From Oribacterium sp. UBA6992 (lineage in GTDB: Bacteria; Bacillota; Clostridia; Lachnospirales; Lachnospiraceae), in NCBI GenBank assembly GCA_002449915.1, contig DJXY01000094.1, forward strand, positions 1 through 5,188: 5,188 nt of DNA. The letters run 5' to 3'. The notes below the pieces were generated by a model, which made no database searches, had not been told where the DNA came from, and was given only the letters and a program-made list of their open reading frames with translations. This document shows positions 1-5,188 of this stretch, piece after piece (positions within the stretch are counted from its first letter, which is position 1; each line of letters starts with the position of its first letter). A program made the position numbers and the translations under genes.

Positions 1-941
1 CCTATACCGATATTTTTTCCGGGAAAATGCTGGAGCTTGGAGCAAAGGACCCGAAGCTCGTTGCGCTTACAGCTGCAATGGCAGACGGAACAGGACTCTG
101 GGAGTTTGCAAAGAAATATCCGGAGCGATTTTTTGATGTAGGCATAGCAGAGGCGCATGCTGTTACATCCGCAGCCGGTATGGCGAGCGCGGGACTGCAC
201 CCGGTCTTTGCTGTCTACTCCAGCTTCCTGCAGAGAGGATTTGATCAGCTTGTACATGATGTGTGTCTGCAGAAGCTGCATGTTGTATTTGCCATTGACC
301 GTGCAGGTCTTGTCGGATCGGATGGGGAAACGCATCAGGGGATTTTTGATTACTCGTATCTAACCTGTATTCCTAATATGACGGTGATGGCGCCTAAAAA
401 TGCTCATGAGCTGGAGGATATGCTGGAATTTGCGTTGCAGTATACCTTACCGATCAGCCTGCGTTACCCAAGAGGCACCGCGTATCAGGAGCTTTCGGAA
501 TTCCGGGAGCCGATCAGGCTTGGCAGGGCAGAGATGCTGTATGAGGGGAGCGATGTGGCTTTTATTGCTGCAGGCTCCATGGTATCAACGGCAGATCACA
601 TTCGCAAAAAATGTATGTCAAAGGGATACGATTTTACGCTGGTAAATGCCCGATTTATCAAACCGATTGATACGGAAATTCTGGACAGACTGACAGAGCA
701 TCACCGGGTCATTGTTACGCTGGAGGAAAACGTGCTGCAGGGCGGCTATGGCATACAGGTAACAGAATATATTCACCAGCATCATCCGGAGGTTAAGGTT
801 ATCAATATCGCGCTCCCTGATATGTATGTGGAGCATGGCGATGTTACTAAGCTCAGAGAGGGACTTGGGATCGATTCAGATTCCATCATCCGTAAACTAC
901 AGGCAGAAGGAGTAATATCCTGTGAAAAAGGAACGACTTGA
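1..941 (+). CDS. dxs: 1-deoxy-D-xylulose-5-phosphate synthase, C-terminal half (5' truncated by window edge)
   Basis: Dxs condenses pyruvate with glyceraldehyde 3-phosphate, using thiamine diphosphate, to give DXP, the first step of the MEP isoprenoid pathway; it is cytosolic. The reading frame is open at the left edge (first full codon at position 3), so the Met at 27 is internal and not a start: the residues before it (YTDIFSGK) match the usual Dxs sequence at this point. About 312 residues are visible of a family length near 620; the N-terminal ThDP pyrophosphate-binding half is missing. Visible are the transketolase pyrimidine-binding domain with the catalytic Glu in GIAEAHA (codon 150-152), YSSFLQR, the DGETHQG motif with Asp 321-323 and His 333-335, the substrate-binding RYPRG (Arg 471-473), and then the transketolase C-terminal domain (IKPID, EENVLQGGYG). 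These correspond to E. coli Glu370, Asp427, His431 and Arg478, so the fragment looks functional. The last 20 bp overlap tlyA. Confidence 0.97.
   Translation, partial: YTDIFSGKMLELGAKDPKLVALTAAMADGTGLWEFAKKYPERFFDVGIAEAHAVTSAAGMASAGLHPVFAVYSSFLQRGFDQLVHDVCLQKLHVVFAIDRAGLVGSDGETHQGIFDYSYLTCIPNMTVMAPKNAHELEDMLEFALQYTLPISLRYPRGTAYQELSEFREPIRLGRAEMLYEGSDVAFIAAGSMVSTADHIRKKCMSKGYDFTLVNARFIKPIDTEILDRLTEHHRVIVTLEENVLQGGYGIQVTEYIHQHHPEVKVINIALPDMYVEHGDVTKLREGLGIDSDSIIRKLQAEGVISCEKGTT
905..912 (+). promoter_or_regulatory. Ribosome binding site of tlyA
   Basis: AGAAGGAG lies inside the 3' end of dxs, 9 nt before the GTG at 922. Because an in-frame TAA sits at 913-915 and no other start codon lies between it and the Met codon at 1000, this site supports GTG 922 as the start. 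Starting at 1000 would remove much of the S4 domain. Confidence 0.85.
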
Positions 942-1743
942 TGTGCTTCTCGTAACGAGAGGGCTGCAGGAATCACGAGAAAAAGCAAAGCGGACCATCA
1001 TGGCAGGAATTGTCTATGTCAATGGACAAAAAGAGGACAAGGCAGGAGCCGTGTTTCCTGAGGACTGCGAGATTGAGATCCGGGGAAGCGTGTTGAAATA
1101 TGTTTCCAGGGGAGGACTTAAGCTGGAAAAGGCAATCAATGCATTTGGCGTGGATCCGTCCGGTAAGGTCTGCATTGATATTGGCGCTTCGACCGGAGGC
1201 TTTACCGACTGCATGCTGCAAAATGGAGCCGTCAAGGTCTTTGCTATTGATGTAGGACATGGACAGCTGGACTGGAAGCTTAGAAACGATGCGCGTGTGG
1301 TTTGCATGGAAAAAACCAACATTCGCTATGTTAAGCCGGAGGATCTCGGGGTTTCCGCCGGACTTGTTTCCATAGATGTTTCGTTTATCAGTCTGCAGCT
1401 GGTTCTTCCGGTAGTTAAGACACTGCTGGCTCCGGACGGACAGGTGGTATGCCTGATCAAACCGCAGTTCGAGGCGGGTCGGGAGCAGGTTGGTAAAAAG
1501 GGCGTTGTGAGGGATAAGAGCGTTCATAAGGAAGTGATTGAACGCACCATCCGTTTTGCATATGAAACAGGCTTTTTGCTTCAGGGACTCACGTACTCTC
1601 CGATCAAGGGACCGGAGGGGAATATCGAGTATCTTGCACTTCTTACATTAAACCCTGGAGGAGAGGCTGCGCCAGCTCCGGACTGGCTTCCGGAAAAGGC
1701 AGAGGAAATCGTCAGACTATCACACGAGCAGCTGGATAAGTAA
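922..1743 (+). CDS. tlyA: TlyA family rRNA 2'-O-ribose methyltransferase (S4 + FtsJ-like domains; old name hemolysin A)
   Basis: TlyA proteins use S-adenosylmethionine to methylate the 2'-OH of cytidines in 23S rRNA (C1920), and in some members also 16S rRNA (C1409), which sets sensitivity to capreomycin-type drugs. The 273 residues fit the family (about 240-280). Residues 1-65 form an S4 RNA-binding domain (KKERLDVLLVTRGL, VYVNG). Residues 61-71 (VSRGGLKLEKA) lead into the Rossmann methyltransferase, with the SAM-binding loop DIGASTGGFTDC at 86-97. A full K-D-K-E tetrad is visible as K67, D152 (SIDVSF), K180 (IKPQFE) and E236 (GNIEYL), each exactly two below the Mycobacterium tuberculosis numbering K69/D154/K182/E238. 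The start is GTG at 922, overlapping dxs by 20 bp; the stop TAA touches the nadK ATG. Whether it methylates one or both rRNA sites cannot be decided by eye. The hemolysin label found in databases is historical; nothing here suggests a secreted toxin (no signal peptide or membrane segment). Confidence 0.95.
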   Translation: MKKERLDVLLVTRGLQESREKAKRTIMAGIVYVNGQKEDKAGAVFPEDCEIEIRGSVLKYVSRGGLKLEKAINAFGVDPSGKVCIDIGASTGGFTDCMLQNGAVKVFAIDVGHGQLDWKLRNDARVVCMEKTNIRYVKPEDLGVSAGLVSIDVSFISLQLVLPVVKTLLAPDGQVVCLIKPQFEAGREQVGKKGVVRDKSVHKEVIERTIRFAYETGFLLQGLTYSPIKGPEGNIEYLALLTLNPGGEAAPAPDWLPEKAEEIVRLSHEQLDK

Positions 1744-2559
1744 ATGAAAATTACACTAATTGTAAATAAGAGAAAAAAGGATGCAGAGAGCTATGCACAA
1801 AGCATCGTGGAATATCTTGAGGAGCGGGATATACTTTACAGTGTGTTCCGTGAGGAAAGATATTCCAAGGCAGAGCTTGCGGAGTCGGATGCGATTGTTA
1901 CGCTTGGCGGAGATGGAACGATTCTGAGGGCGGCGGATACGCTGCAGGGCAGAGAAATTCCGATCCTGGGCATCAATGTAGGTCATCTCGGATACCTGAC
2001 GGAGATCAACCGGAGGGAGGATATCAGGGCTGCACTGGACGCGCTTCTGAGCGGTAATTACATTCCGGATACGAGAAAAATGATCCGGGGCAGGGTTTAC
2101 CGGCAGGGACAGATGATTGCGGAGGGTCTTGCGTTAAACGAGGTTCTGCTCTCTCGTAAAAACGGGATCAGTATCGTGCGGTATAATATTTTTTATAATG
2201 GCAAGGAGCTTGGCGATTATTCGGCAGATGGTATCATTGTGTCAACGCCGACCGGATCTACCGCGTATAATCTTTCTGCCGGCGGACCGATTGTATCGCC
2301 GACAGCACCGGTGCATATCCTGACACCGATTTGCGCACACTCTTTAAATGGAAGAGCCATTGTACTCAATAATACCCGTATGATCGAGGTGTATGCCAAG
2401 TCGGAAAATTCTGTGCTTGCCTTTGATGGTGAAAATATTGTTGATCTTGAGGTGGGCGATGTGATCCGCATCTATAAGGCGGAGGAGCAGACCACACTGG
2501 TTAAGCTGCATAAAGAGAGCTTTTTGGAAATACTGAGAGAAAAGATGAAGGAAGCCTGA
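1744..2559 (+). CDS. nadK: NAD(+) kinase (ATP/polyphosphate-dependent)
   Basis: NadK phosphorylates NAD+ at the 2'-OH of its adenosine ribose to make NADP+, the only de novo source of NADP(H); it is a cytosolic homo-oligomer. The 271 residues equal the normal bacterial length (about 260-300). The hallmark GGDGT is at residues 55-59, with D57 the expected catalytic Asp. It is followed by GINVGHLGYLTE (76-87), the NE pair at 132-133, and the C-terminal NAD-binding beta-sandwich segments ADG (161-163), TPTGSTAY (168-175) and SAGGPIV (178-184). The ATG follows the tlyA stop directly (TAAATG) in the same reading frame. Only a weak purine-rich stretch (GGATAAG, 1734-1740) precedes it, too close to act as a normal binding site, so translation is probably coupled to tlyA. 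In this operon it sits beside dxs, whose pathway consumes NADPH at the next step (Dxr); any regulatory link is inference. Confidence 0.97.
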   Translation: MKITLIVNKRKKDAESYAQSIVEYLEERDILYSVFREERYSKAELAESDAIVTLGGDGTILRAADTLQGREIPILGINVGHLGYLTEINRREDIRAALDALLSGNYIPDTRKMIRGRVYRQGQMIAEGLALNEVLLSRKNGISIVRYNIFYNGKELGDYSADGIIVSTPTGSTAYNLSAGGPIVSPTAPVHILTPICAHSLNGRAIVLNNTRMIEVYAKSENSVLAFDGENIVDLEVGDVIRIYKAEEQTTLVKLHKESFLEILREKMKEA

Positions 2560-2570
2560 GGCTTGCTGAT

Positions 2571-2575
2571 GAGGA
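2571..2575 (+). promoter_or_regulatory. Ribosome binding site of argR
   Basis: GAGGA lies in the nadK-argR gap, 6 nt before the ATG at 2582. An in-frame TGA at 2570-2572 overlaps it, so no upstream start is possible and the ATG at 2582 is fixed. Confidence 0.75.
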
Positions 2576-2581
2576 ATAGTA

Positions 2582-3034
2582 ATGAAAAAATCAAGACATC
2601 AGAAAATCATAGAGCTGGTCAGCCACAAAAAAATTGAAACGCAGGAGGAGCTTGCAGATCTCCTGAACCAGGAAGGCTTCCGGGTGACACAGGCAACCGT
2701 TTCCCGAGATATCAAGGAGCTGAAGCTGTCCAAGGTGACAGATGGTGAGGGAAGGCAGTATTATCAGGTCATGACCCGTAACGAGAGTACGCACACGGAT
2801 AAATACATCCGGGTACTGCGGGAGGGACTGCTTTCCATGGATACTGCCGGAAATCTCCTGGTTATTAAGACCATGTCCGGTATGGCAAATGCAGTGGCAG
2901 CAGCACTGGACCAGATGAGCTTTGAGCCGATCGTAGGCACTCTTGCAGGAGATGACACCATTATGTGTGCTATAAAAAATCCTGAGGATGCAGAGGAGGT
3001 TCTTGCCAGATTAAGAGAGATTATCAATCACTGA
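2582..3034 (+). CDS. argR: Arginine repressor ArgR (AhrC-type transcriptional regulator)
   Basis: ArgR/AhrC is a hexameric, arginine-sensing DNA-binding protein that represses arginine biosynthesis and, in Bacillus, also activates arginine catabolism. The 150 residues match the family (149 in B. subtilis AhrC, 156 in E. coli). Residues 1 to about 65 form the winged helix-turn-helix: RHQKIIELV near the start, then VTQATVSRDIKEL at 35-47, whose SR pair (41-42) is the conserved DNA-contact signature. After a short linker (about 66-74) comes the C-terminal oligomerisation and arginine-binding domain, with GTLAGDDT at 119-126; D124 and D125 are the paired Asp residues that bind the arginine ligand. 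It lies 22 bp after nadK and 30 bp before recN, the usual place for this gene in Firmicutes. I see no convincing ARG box in the flanking gaps, so autoregulation, if any, would act at the operon promoter outside this window. Confidence 0.97.
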   Translation: MKKSRHQKIIELVSHKKIETQEELADLLNQEGFRVTQATVSRDIKELKLSKVTDGEGRQYYQVMTRNESTHTDKYIRVLREGLLSMDTAGNLLVIKTMSGMANAVAAALDQMSFEPIVGTLAGDDTIMCAIKNPEDAEEVLARLREIINH

Positions 3035-3044
3035 CTGTTTACAT

Positions 3045-3053
3045 TAAGGAGGA
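3045..3053 (+). promoter_or_regulatory. Ribosome binding site of recN
   Basis: TAAGGAGGA is a near-perfect anti-Shine-Dalgarno match in the argR-recN gap. The GGAGG core ends 12 nt before the ATG at 3065, longer than the usual 5-9 nt. No alternative ATG, GTG or TTG occurs in frame between the argR stop and 3065, so the start still stands; a second purine run (GGGAG, 3058-3062) is too close to serve. Confidence 0.8.
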
Positions 3054-3064
3054 AATCGGGAGAA

Positions 3065-4717
3065 ATGCTGTACCATCTTCATGTCAAGGATCTCGCTCTG
3101 ATCGCATCGGCGGATGTGGAATTTGGCGCCGGACTTAATATACTGACCGGTGAGACCGGTGCCGGTAAGTCCATCATCATTGGCTCTATTAACCTTGCGC
3201 TCGGGCAGAAATCCAGTAAGGATATGATCCGTACAGGGAAAGAATCCGGCTTTGTGGAACTTGTTTTTGGCGATTTCACAGATAAGCAGATGGAGCGGAT
3301 GCGGGAGATGGATATAGAGCCGGAGGAGGGACAGGTTATCATCCGGCGAAGGATTTCCAGGACAAGATCGGAGATCAAGATTAATGACCAGACAGCTACA
3401 CTTTCTAAATTACGCCAGCTTACGGAAATGCTGATTGATATCCATGGGCAGCATGAGCATCAGTCCCTGCTTAAGGATGGCGCGCATCTCAGAATCCTGG
3501 ATCAGTTCCAGGAAGCCGAGACCGGTAAGCTCCGTCAACAGGTGGCTATGGCATATCGTGCCTGGAGCGATGAAAAGAAAAGACTGGAGAGCTTTTCCCT
3601 TGATGAAGGACAGAGACAGCGGGAGCTGGACTTCCTGAAATTTGAAATTGATGAGATCCAGAAAGCAGAACTTAAGGAAGGCGAAGAGGAGGAGCTTGCA
3701 GATAAGTACCGCAAATATCAAAATGCCCAGACAATCTATGCTTCGATGGCAAGTGCCCGTGAAATCCTGAGGGAAGTGGATCTCTCAAGAGCGATCTCGG
3801 ACATTCAGGACGCGATGCAGTATGATAAGGAGCTCAAGCAGATCTCAGATAGTCTTTATGATCTTGAGTCCATAGCAGAGGATACGCTCCGGGATGTGGA
3901 TCAGTACCTTGAGGATAATGAGTACGACGAGGAGGATTTCCACGCGACTGAAGAGCGGCTGGATTTCATACGCAGCATCCTTGTGAAATACGGTGGCACG
4001 GTTCAAAAGGTGGAGACGACGTTGGAAGAGAAAGAGAGGCGTCTCGCAGAGCTTGAGGATTATGATGCCGCGAGGGAAAGCTGTCGGAAACAGGTACAGC
4101 AAAAATTTCAGGTACTTGAGGAGCTCTCCTGCCAGCTTACAGAAAAAAGAAAGCAGGGCGCGGCAGTGCTGGCAGAGCGCATTCGCAATGAAATGACAGA
4201 GATGGGATTTCTGGATGTGAAATTTGACCTGCCGGTCAGCAAGCTTAAGGAACCGACGTCCAACGGACAGGATGAAGCTCACTTTGTGGTAAGCCTTAAT
4301 CCGGGAGAACCGGTGCGTCCATTGACAGAGGTGGCATCCGGAGGTGAGCTTAGCCGGATTATGCTGTCGATTAAGACCGTACTTGCGGATACGGATGAAA
4401 TCCCGACGCTGATTTTTGATGAAATCGATACAGGAATTTCCGGCAGGACAGCAGAGAAGGTTTCAGATAAGCTGAAGCGTATTTCCCATATGCATCAGGT
4501 AATTCTGATTACGCATTTGCCGCAAATCGCTGCCAAAGCCGACATTCATTTCATGATTGAAAAGAAGGTAGCAGACGGGCACACCCATACCGACATCACA
4601 AGACTGGATGAGAATGCATCGATCCTGGAGCTTGCGCGGCTTCTTGCCGGTGGCAAAGTGACGGAGGCGGTTCTCGCCAATGCCAGAGAACTCAAACTTC
4701 TTGCTAGAGAATCGTGA
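3065..4717 (+). CDS. recN: DNA repair protein RecN (SMC-like ATPase)
   Basis: RecN is an SMC-like ATPase that acts early in RecA-dependent repair of double-strand breaks, gathering or bridging DNA ends on the nucleoid. The 550 residues are normal (553 in E. coli, 576 in B. subtilis). The N-terminal head half has LHVKDLALI at 5-13, Walker A GETGAGKS at 29-36 and the Q-loop region DIHGQHEHQ at 125-133. Residues of roughly 155-385 are charged, heptad-like and rich in E, K and R, the family's coiled-coil arm, shorter than in true SMC proteins. The C-terminal head half has the ABC signature ASGGELSR (424-431), Walker B LIFDE (449-453, catalytic E453), D455 in the D-loop region and the switch His484 in ITHLPQIAA. 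All ATPase motifs are intact. It is the last gene of the apparent operon. No LexA box of the GAAC-N4-GTTC type is seen in the 30-bp upstream gap, so damage control is not visible locally. Confidence 0.97.
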   Translation: MLYHLHVKDLALIASADVEFGAGLNILTGETGAGKSIIIGSINLALGQKSSKDMIRTGKESGFVELVFGDFTDKQMERMREMDIEPEEGQVIIRRRISRTRSEIKINDQTATLSKLRQLTEMLIDIHGQHEHQSLLKDGAHLRILDQFQEAETGKLRQQVAMAYRAWSDEKKRLESFSLDEGQRQRELDFLKFEIDEIQKAELKEGEEEELADKYRKYQNAQTIYASMASAREILREVDLSRAISDIQDAMQYDKELKQISDSLYDLESIAEDTLRDVDQYLEDNEYDEEDFHATEERLDFIRSILVKYGGTVQKVETTLEEKERRLAELEDYDAARESCRKQVQQKFQVLEELSCQLTEKRKQGAAVLAERIRNEMTEMGFLDVKFDLPVSKLKEPTSNGQDEAHFVVSLNPGEPVRPLTEVASGGELSRIMLSIKTVLADTDEIPTLIFDEIDTGISGRTAEKVSDKLKRISHMHQVILITHLPQIAAKADIHFMIEKKVADGHTHTDITRLDENASILELARLLAGGKVTEAVLANARELKLLARES

Positions 4718-4729
4718 AAAGAGTATACT
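4701..4729 (+). promoter_or_regulatory. Candidate sigma-A promoter for glgA
   Basis: A -35-like TTGCTA (4701-4706, 4 of 6 consensus bases) and a -10-like TATACT (4724-4729, 5 of 6) are separated by exactly 17 bp, the ideal spacer. The predicted start would be near 4736, giving a leader of about 42 nt before the glgA ATG. The -35 and most of the spacer lie in the last codons of recN. It fits the change of function from DNA repair to glycogen synthesis. It is a prediction by eye only. Confidence 0.5.
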
Positions 4730-4731
4730 TA

Positions 4732-4762
4732 AATTATCAAAATTTCGGTCGTCGGGATAATT
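4732..4762. repeat. 7-bp inverted repeat between the promoter and ribosome binding site of glgA
   Basis: AATTATC (4732-4738) is matched by GATAATT (4756-4762) with a 17-nt spacer. The left arm covers the predicted transcription start and the right arm abuts the GGAGG of glgA. As RNA the stem is weak (one G-C pair) and has no U-run after it, so it is not a terminator; it could be an operator for a dimeric regulator or chance in an AT-rich gap. Confidence 0.35.
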
Positions 4763-4767
4763 GGAGG
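4763..4767 (+). promoter_or_regulatory. Ribosome binding site of glgA
   Basis: GGAGG ends 10 nt before the ATG at 4778. An in-frame TGA at 4769-4771 rules out any earlier start. An out-of-frame ATG at 4768 directly after the site opens only a short frame and is too close to be used. Confidence 0.85.
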
Positions 4768-4777
4768 ATGAACTTTT

Positions 4778-5188
4778 ATGAAAAACATACTATTTCTGGC
4801 ATCAGAGGCAGTACCCTTTATTAAAACGGGAGGTCTTGCAGATGTTGTAGGGTCGCTGCCCAAAACCATCGACAAAGAGTATTATGATTGCCGGGTTATG
4901 ATCCCCAAATATATGTGCATTCCATGGGAGTGGCGTGAAAAAATGGAGTATGTCACACATTTTTACATGGATTACCTTGGACAGAGCCGTTATGTGGGTG
5001 TGCTTAAGTATGTTTATAATGGCGTGACATACTATTTTATTGATAATGAGTCCTACTTCAGTGGCGACAAACCTTATGGTGACTGGTACTGGGATCTTGA
5101 GAAATTCTGCTTCTTCTGCTATGCGTCGCTGTCAGCGCTGCCGCTTCTGGATTTCCATCCGGATCTGATCCACTGCCATGACTGGCAG
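4778..5188 (+). CDS. glgA: Glycogen synthase (ADP-glucose type, GT5), N-terminal part, 3' truncated by window edge
   Basis: GlgA transfers glucose from ADP-glucose to the non-reducing end of a growing alpha-1,4-glucan, building glycogen in the cytosol. The 137 visible residues are the start of the N-terminal Rossmann-like half of a GT-B fold; the family is about 480 residues, so roughly 70 percent lies beyond the right edge. MKNILFLASEAVPFIKTGGLADV at the start carries the KTGGL signature at 16-20, whose Lys (K15 in E. coli) contacts ADP-glucose. VVGSLPK follows at 23-29, the RVMIPKY segment soon after, a YFIDNESYF segment in the middle, and HCHDW at 132-136, the conserved active-site His-Asp-Trp region, at the very end. 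The bacterial ADP-glucose enzyme is favoured over sucrose synthase or trehalose synthase relatives by the exact start and KTGGL context. It has its own strong ribosome binding site and probably its own promoter, and shares no evident function with the operon before it. Confidence 0.95.
   Translation, partial: MKNILFLASEAVPFIKTGGLADVVGSLPKTIDKEYYDCRVMIPKYMCIPWEWREKMEYVTHFYMDYLGQSRYVGVLKYVYNGVTYYFIDNESYFSGDKPYGDWYWDLEKFCFFCYASLSALPLLDFHPDLIHCHDWQ

Noticed and set aside
27..29. ATG at 27 as the start of a short Dxs-like protein
   Set aside because: The frame is open to the left edge and the residues before this Met match the internal Dxs sequence, so the gene is cut by the window and not naturally short.
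973..1527. A 184-codon open frame on the - strand opposite tlyA
   Set aside because: It lies wholly opposite a well-supported gene, has no recognisable motif or ribosome binding site, and reads like the complement of tlyA codons.
922..1743. TlyA as a hemolysin or secreted virulence factor
   Set aside because: The protein has an S4 domain, a SAM-binding loop and the complete methyltransferase tetrad, with no export signal; the toxin name is historical.
2581..2596. A TGAA...TCA stretch at the start of argR as a possible ARG box
   Set aside because: The half-sites are about three bases closer than in the known operator and the inner bases do not match; it is ordinary coding for MKKS.
3035..3064. 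A LexA (SOS) box upstream of recN
   Set aside because: No GAAC-N4-GTTC-like sequence occurs in the gap; only the ribosome binding site is present.
3146..3166. Short repeats of ACCGGT/GCCGGT
   Set aside because: They encode the T-G-E-T-G-A-G of the RecN Walker A motif; the repetition follows from the protein motif.
3845..4282. A 145-codon open frame on the - strand opposite the recN coiled-coil region, with hydrophobic stretches
   Set aside because: Glu/Lys/Leu-rich coding sequence read backwards gives Leu/Phe-rich peptides; the hydrophobicity is a shadow of the coiled coil and not a membrane protein.

Overview
This window is a stretch of bacterial chromosome carrying six genes, all on the + strand and tightly packed. 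In order they are the 3' half of dxs, a TlyA-type rRNA methyltransferase, NAD kinase (nadK), the arginine repressor argR, the DNA-repair ATPase recN, and the 5' third of a glycogen synthase (glgA). The order dxs-tlyA-(nadK)-argR-recN is a well-known conserved neighbourhood in Firmicutes (compare dxs-yqxC-ahrC-recN in Bacillus subtilis). Strong AGGAGG-type ribosome binding sites, mid-range base composition and the character of the GlgA N-terminus suggest an anaerobic Clostridia member, most likely Lachnospiraceae. That placement is an inference from gene order and remembered family resemblance, not from a search.

Layout. Positions 1-941 hold the C-terminal half of 1-deoxy-D-xylulose-5-phosphate synthase, open at the left edge. 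tlyA (922-1743) starts on a GTG inside the end of dxs, with a 20-bp overlap. nadK (1744-2559) begins at the base after the tlyA stop codon. argR (2582-3034) follows after 22 bp and recN (3065-4717) after 30 bp. No terminator is visible in any of these gaps, so the five genes look like one transcription unit. A 60-bp gap (4718-4777) then separates recN from glgA (4778 to the right edge). This gap has a good candidate sigma-A promoter, whose -35 element lies in the end of recN, and a 7-bp inverted repeat just upstream of the glgA ribosome binding site. No clear intrinsic terminator is seen there.

How the genes work together. Dxs makes the entry metabolite of the MEP isoprenoid pathway (DXP, also a precursor of thiamine and pyridoxal). 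NadK makes NADP+, the parent of the NADPH used by the next MEP enzyme and by arginine and other biosyntheses. TlyA 2'-O-methylates ribosomal RNA. ArgR senses arginine and controls its metabolism. RecN acts in double-strand break repair. They are co-located housekeeping functions and not an obvious single pathway. glgA begins a separate carbon-storage function.

No mobile element, CRISPR array, RNA gene, frameshift or broken gene is visible. All five genes whose active-site or binding motifs can be checked are intact over the visible part, as is the start of glgA. I found no evidence for an undescribed system here. The observations worth checking concern gene-junction architecture and promoters.
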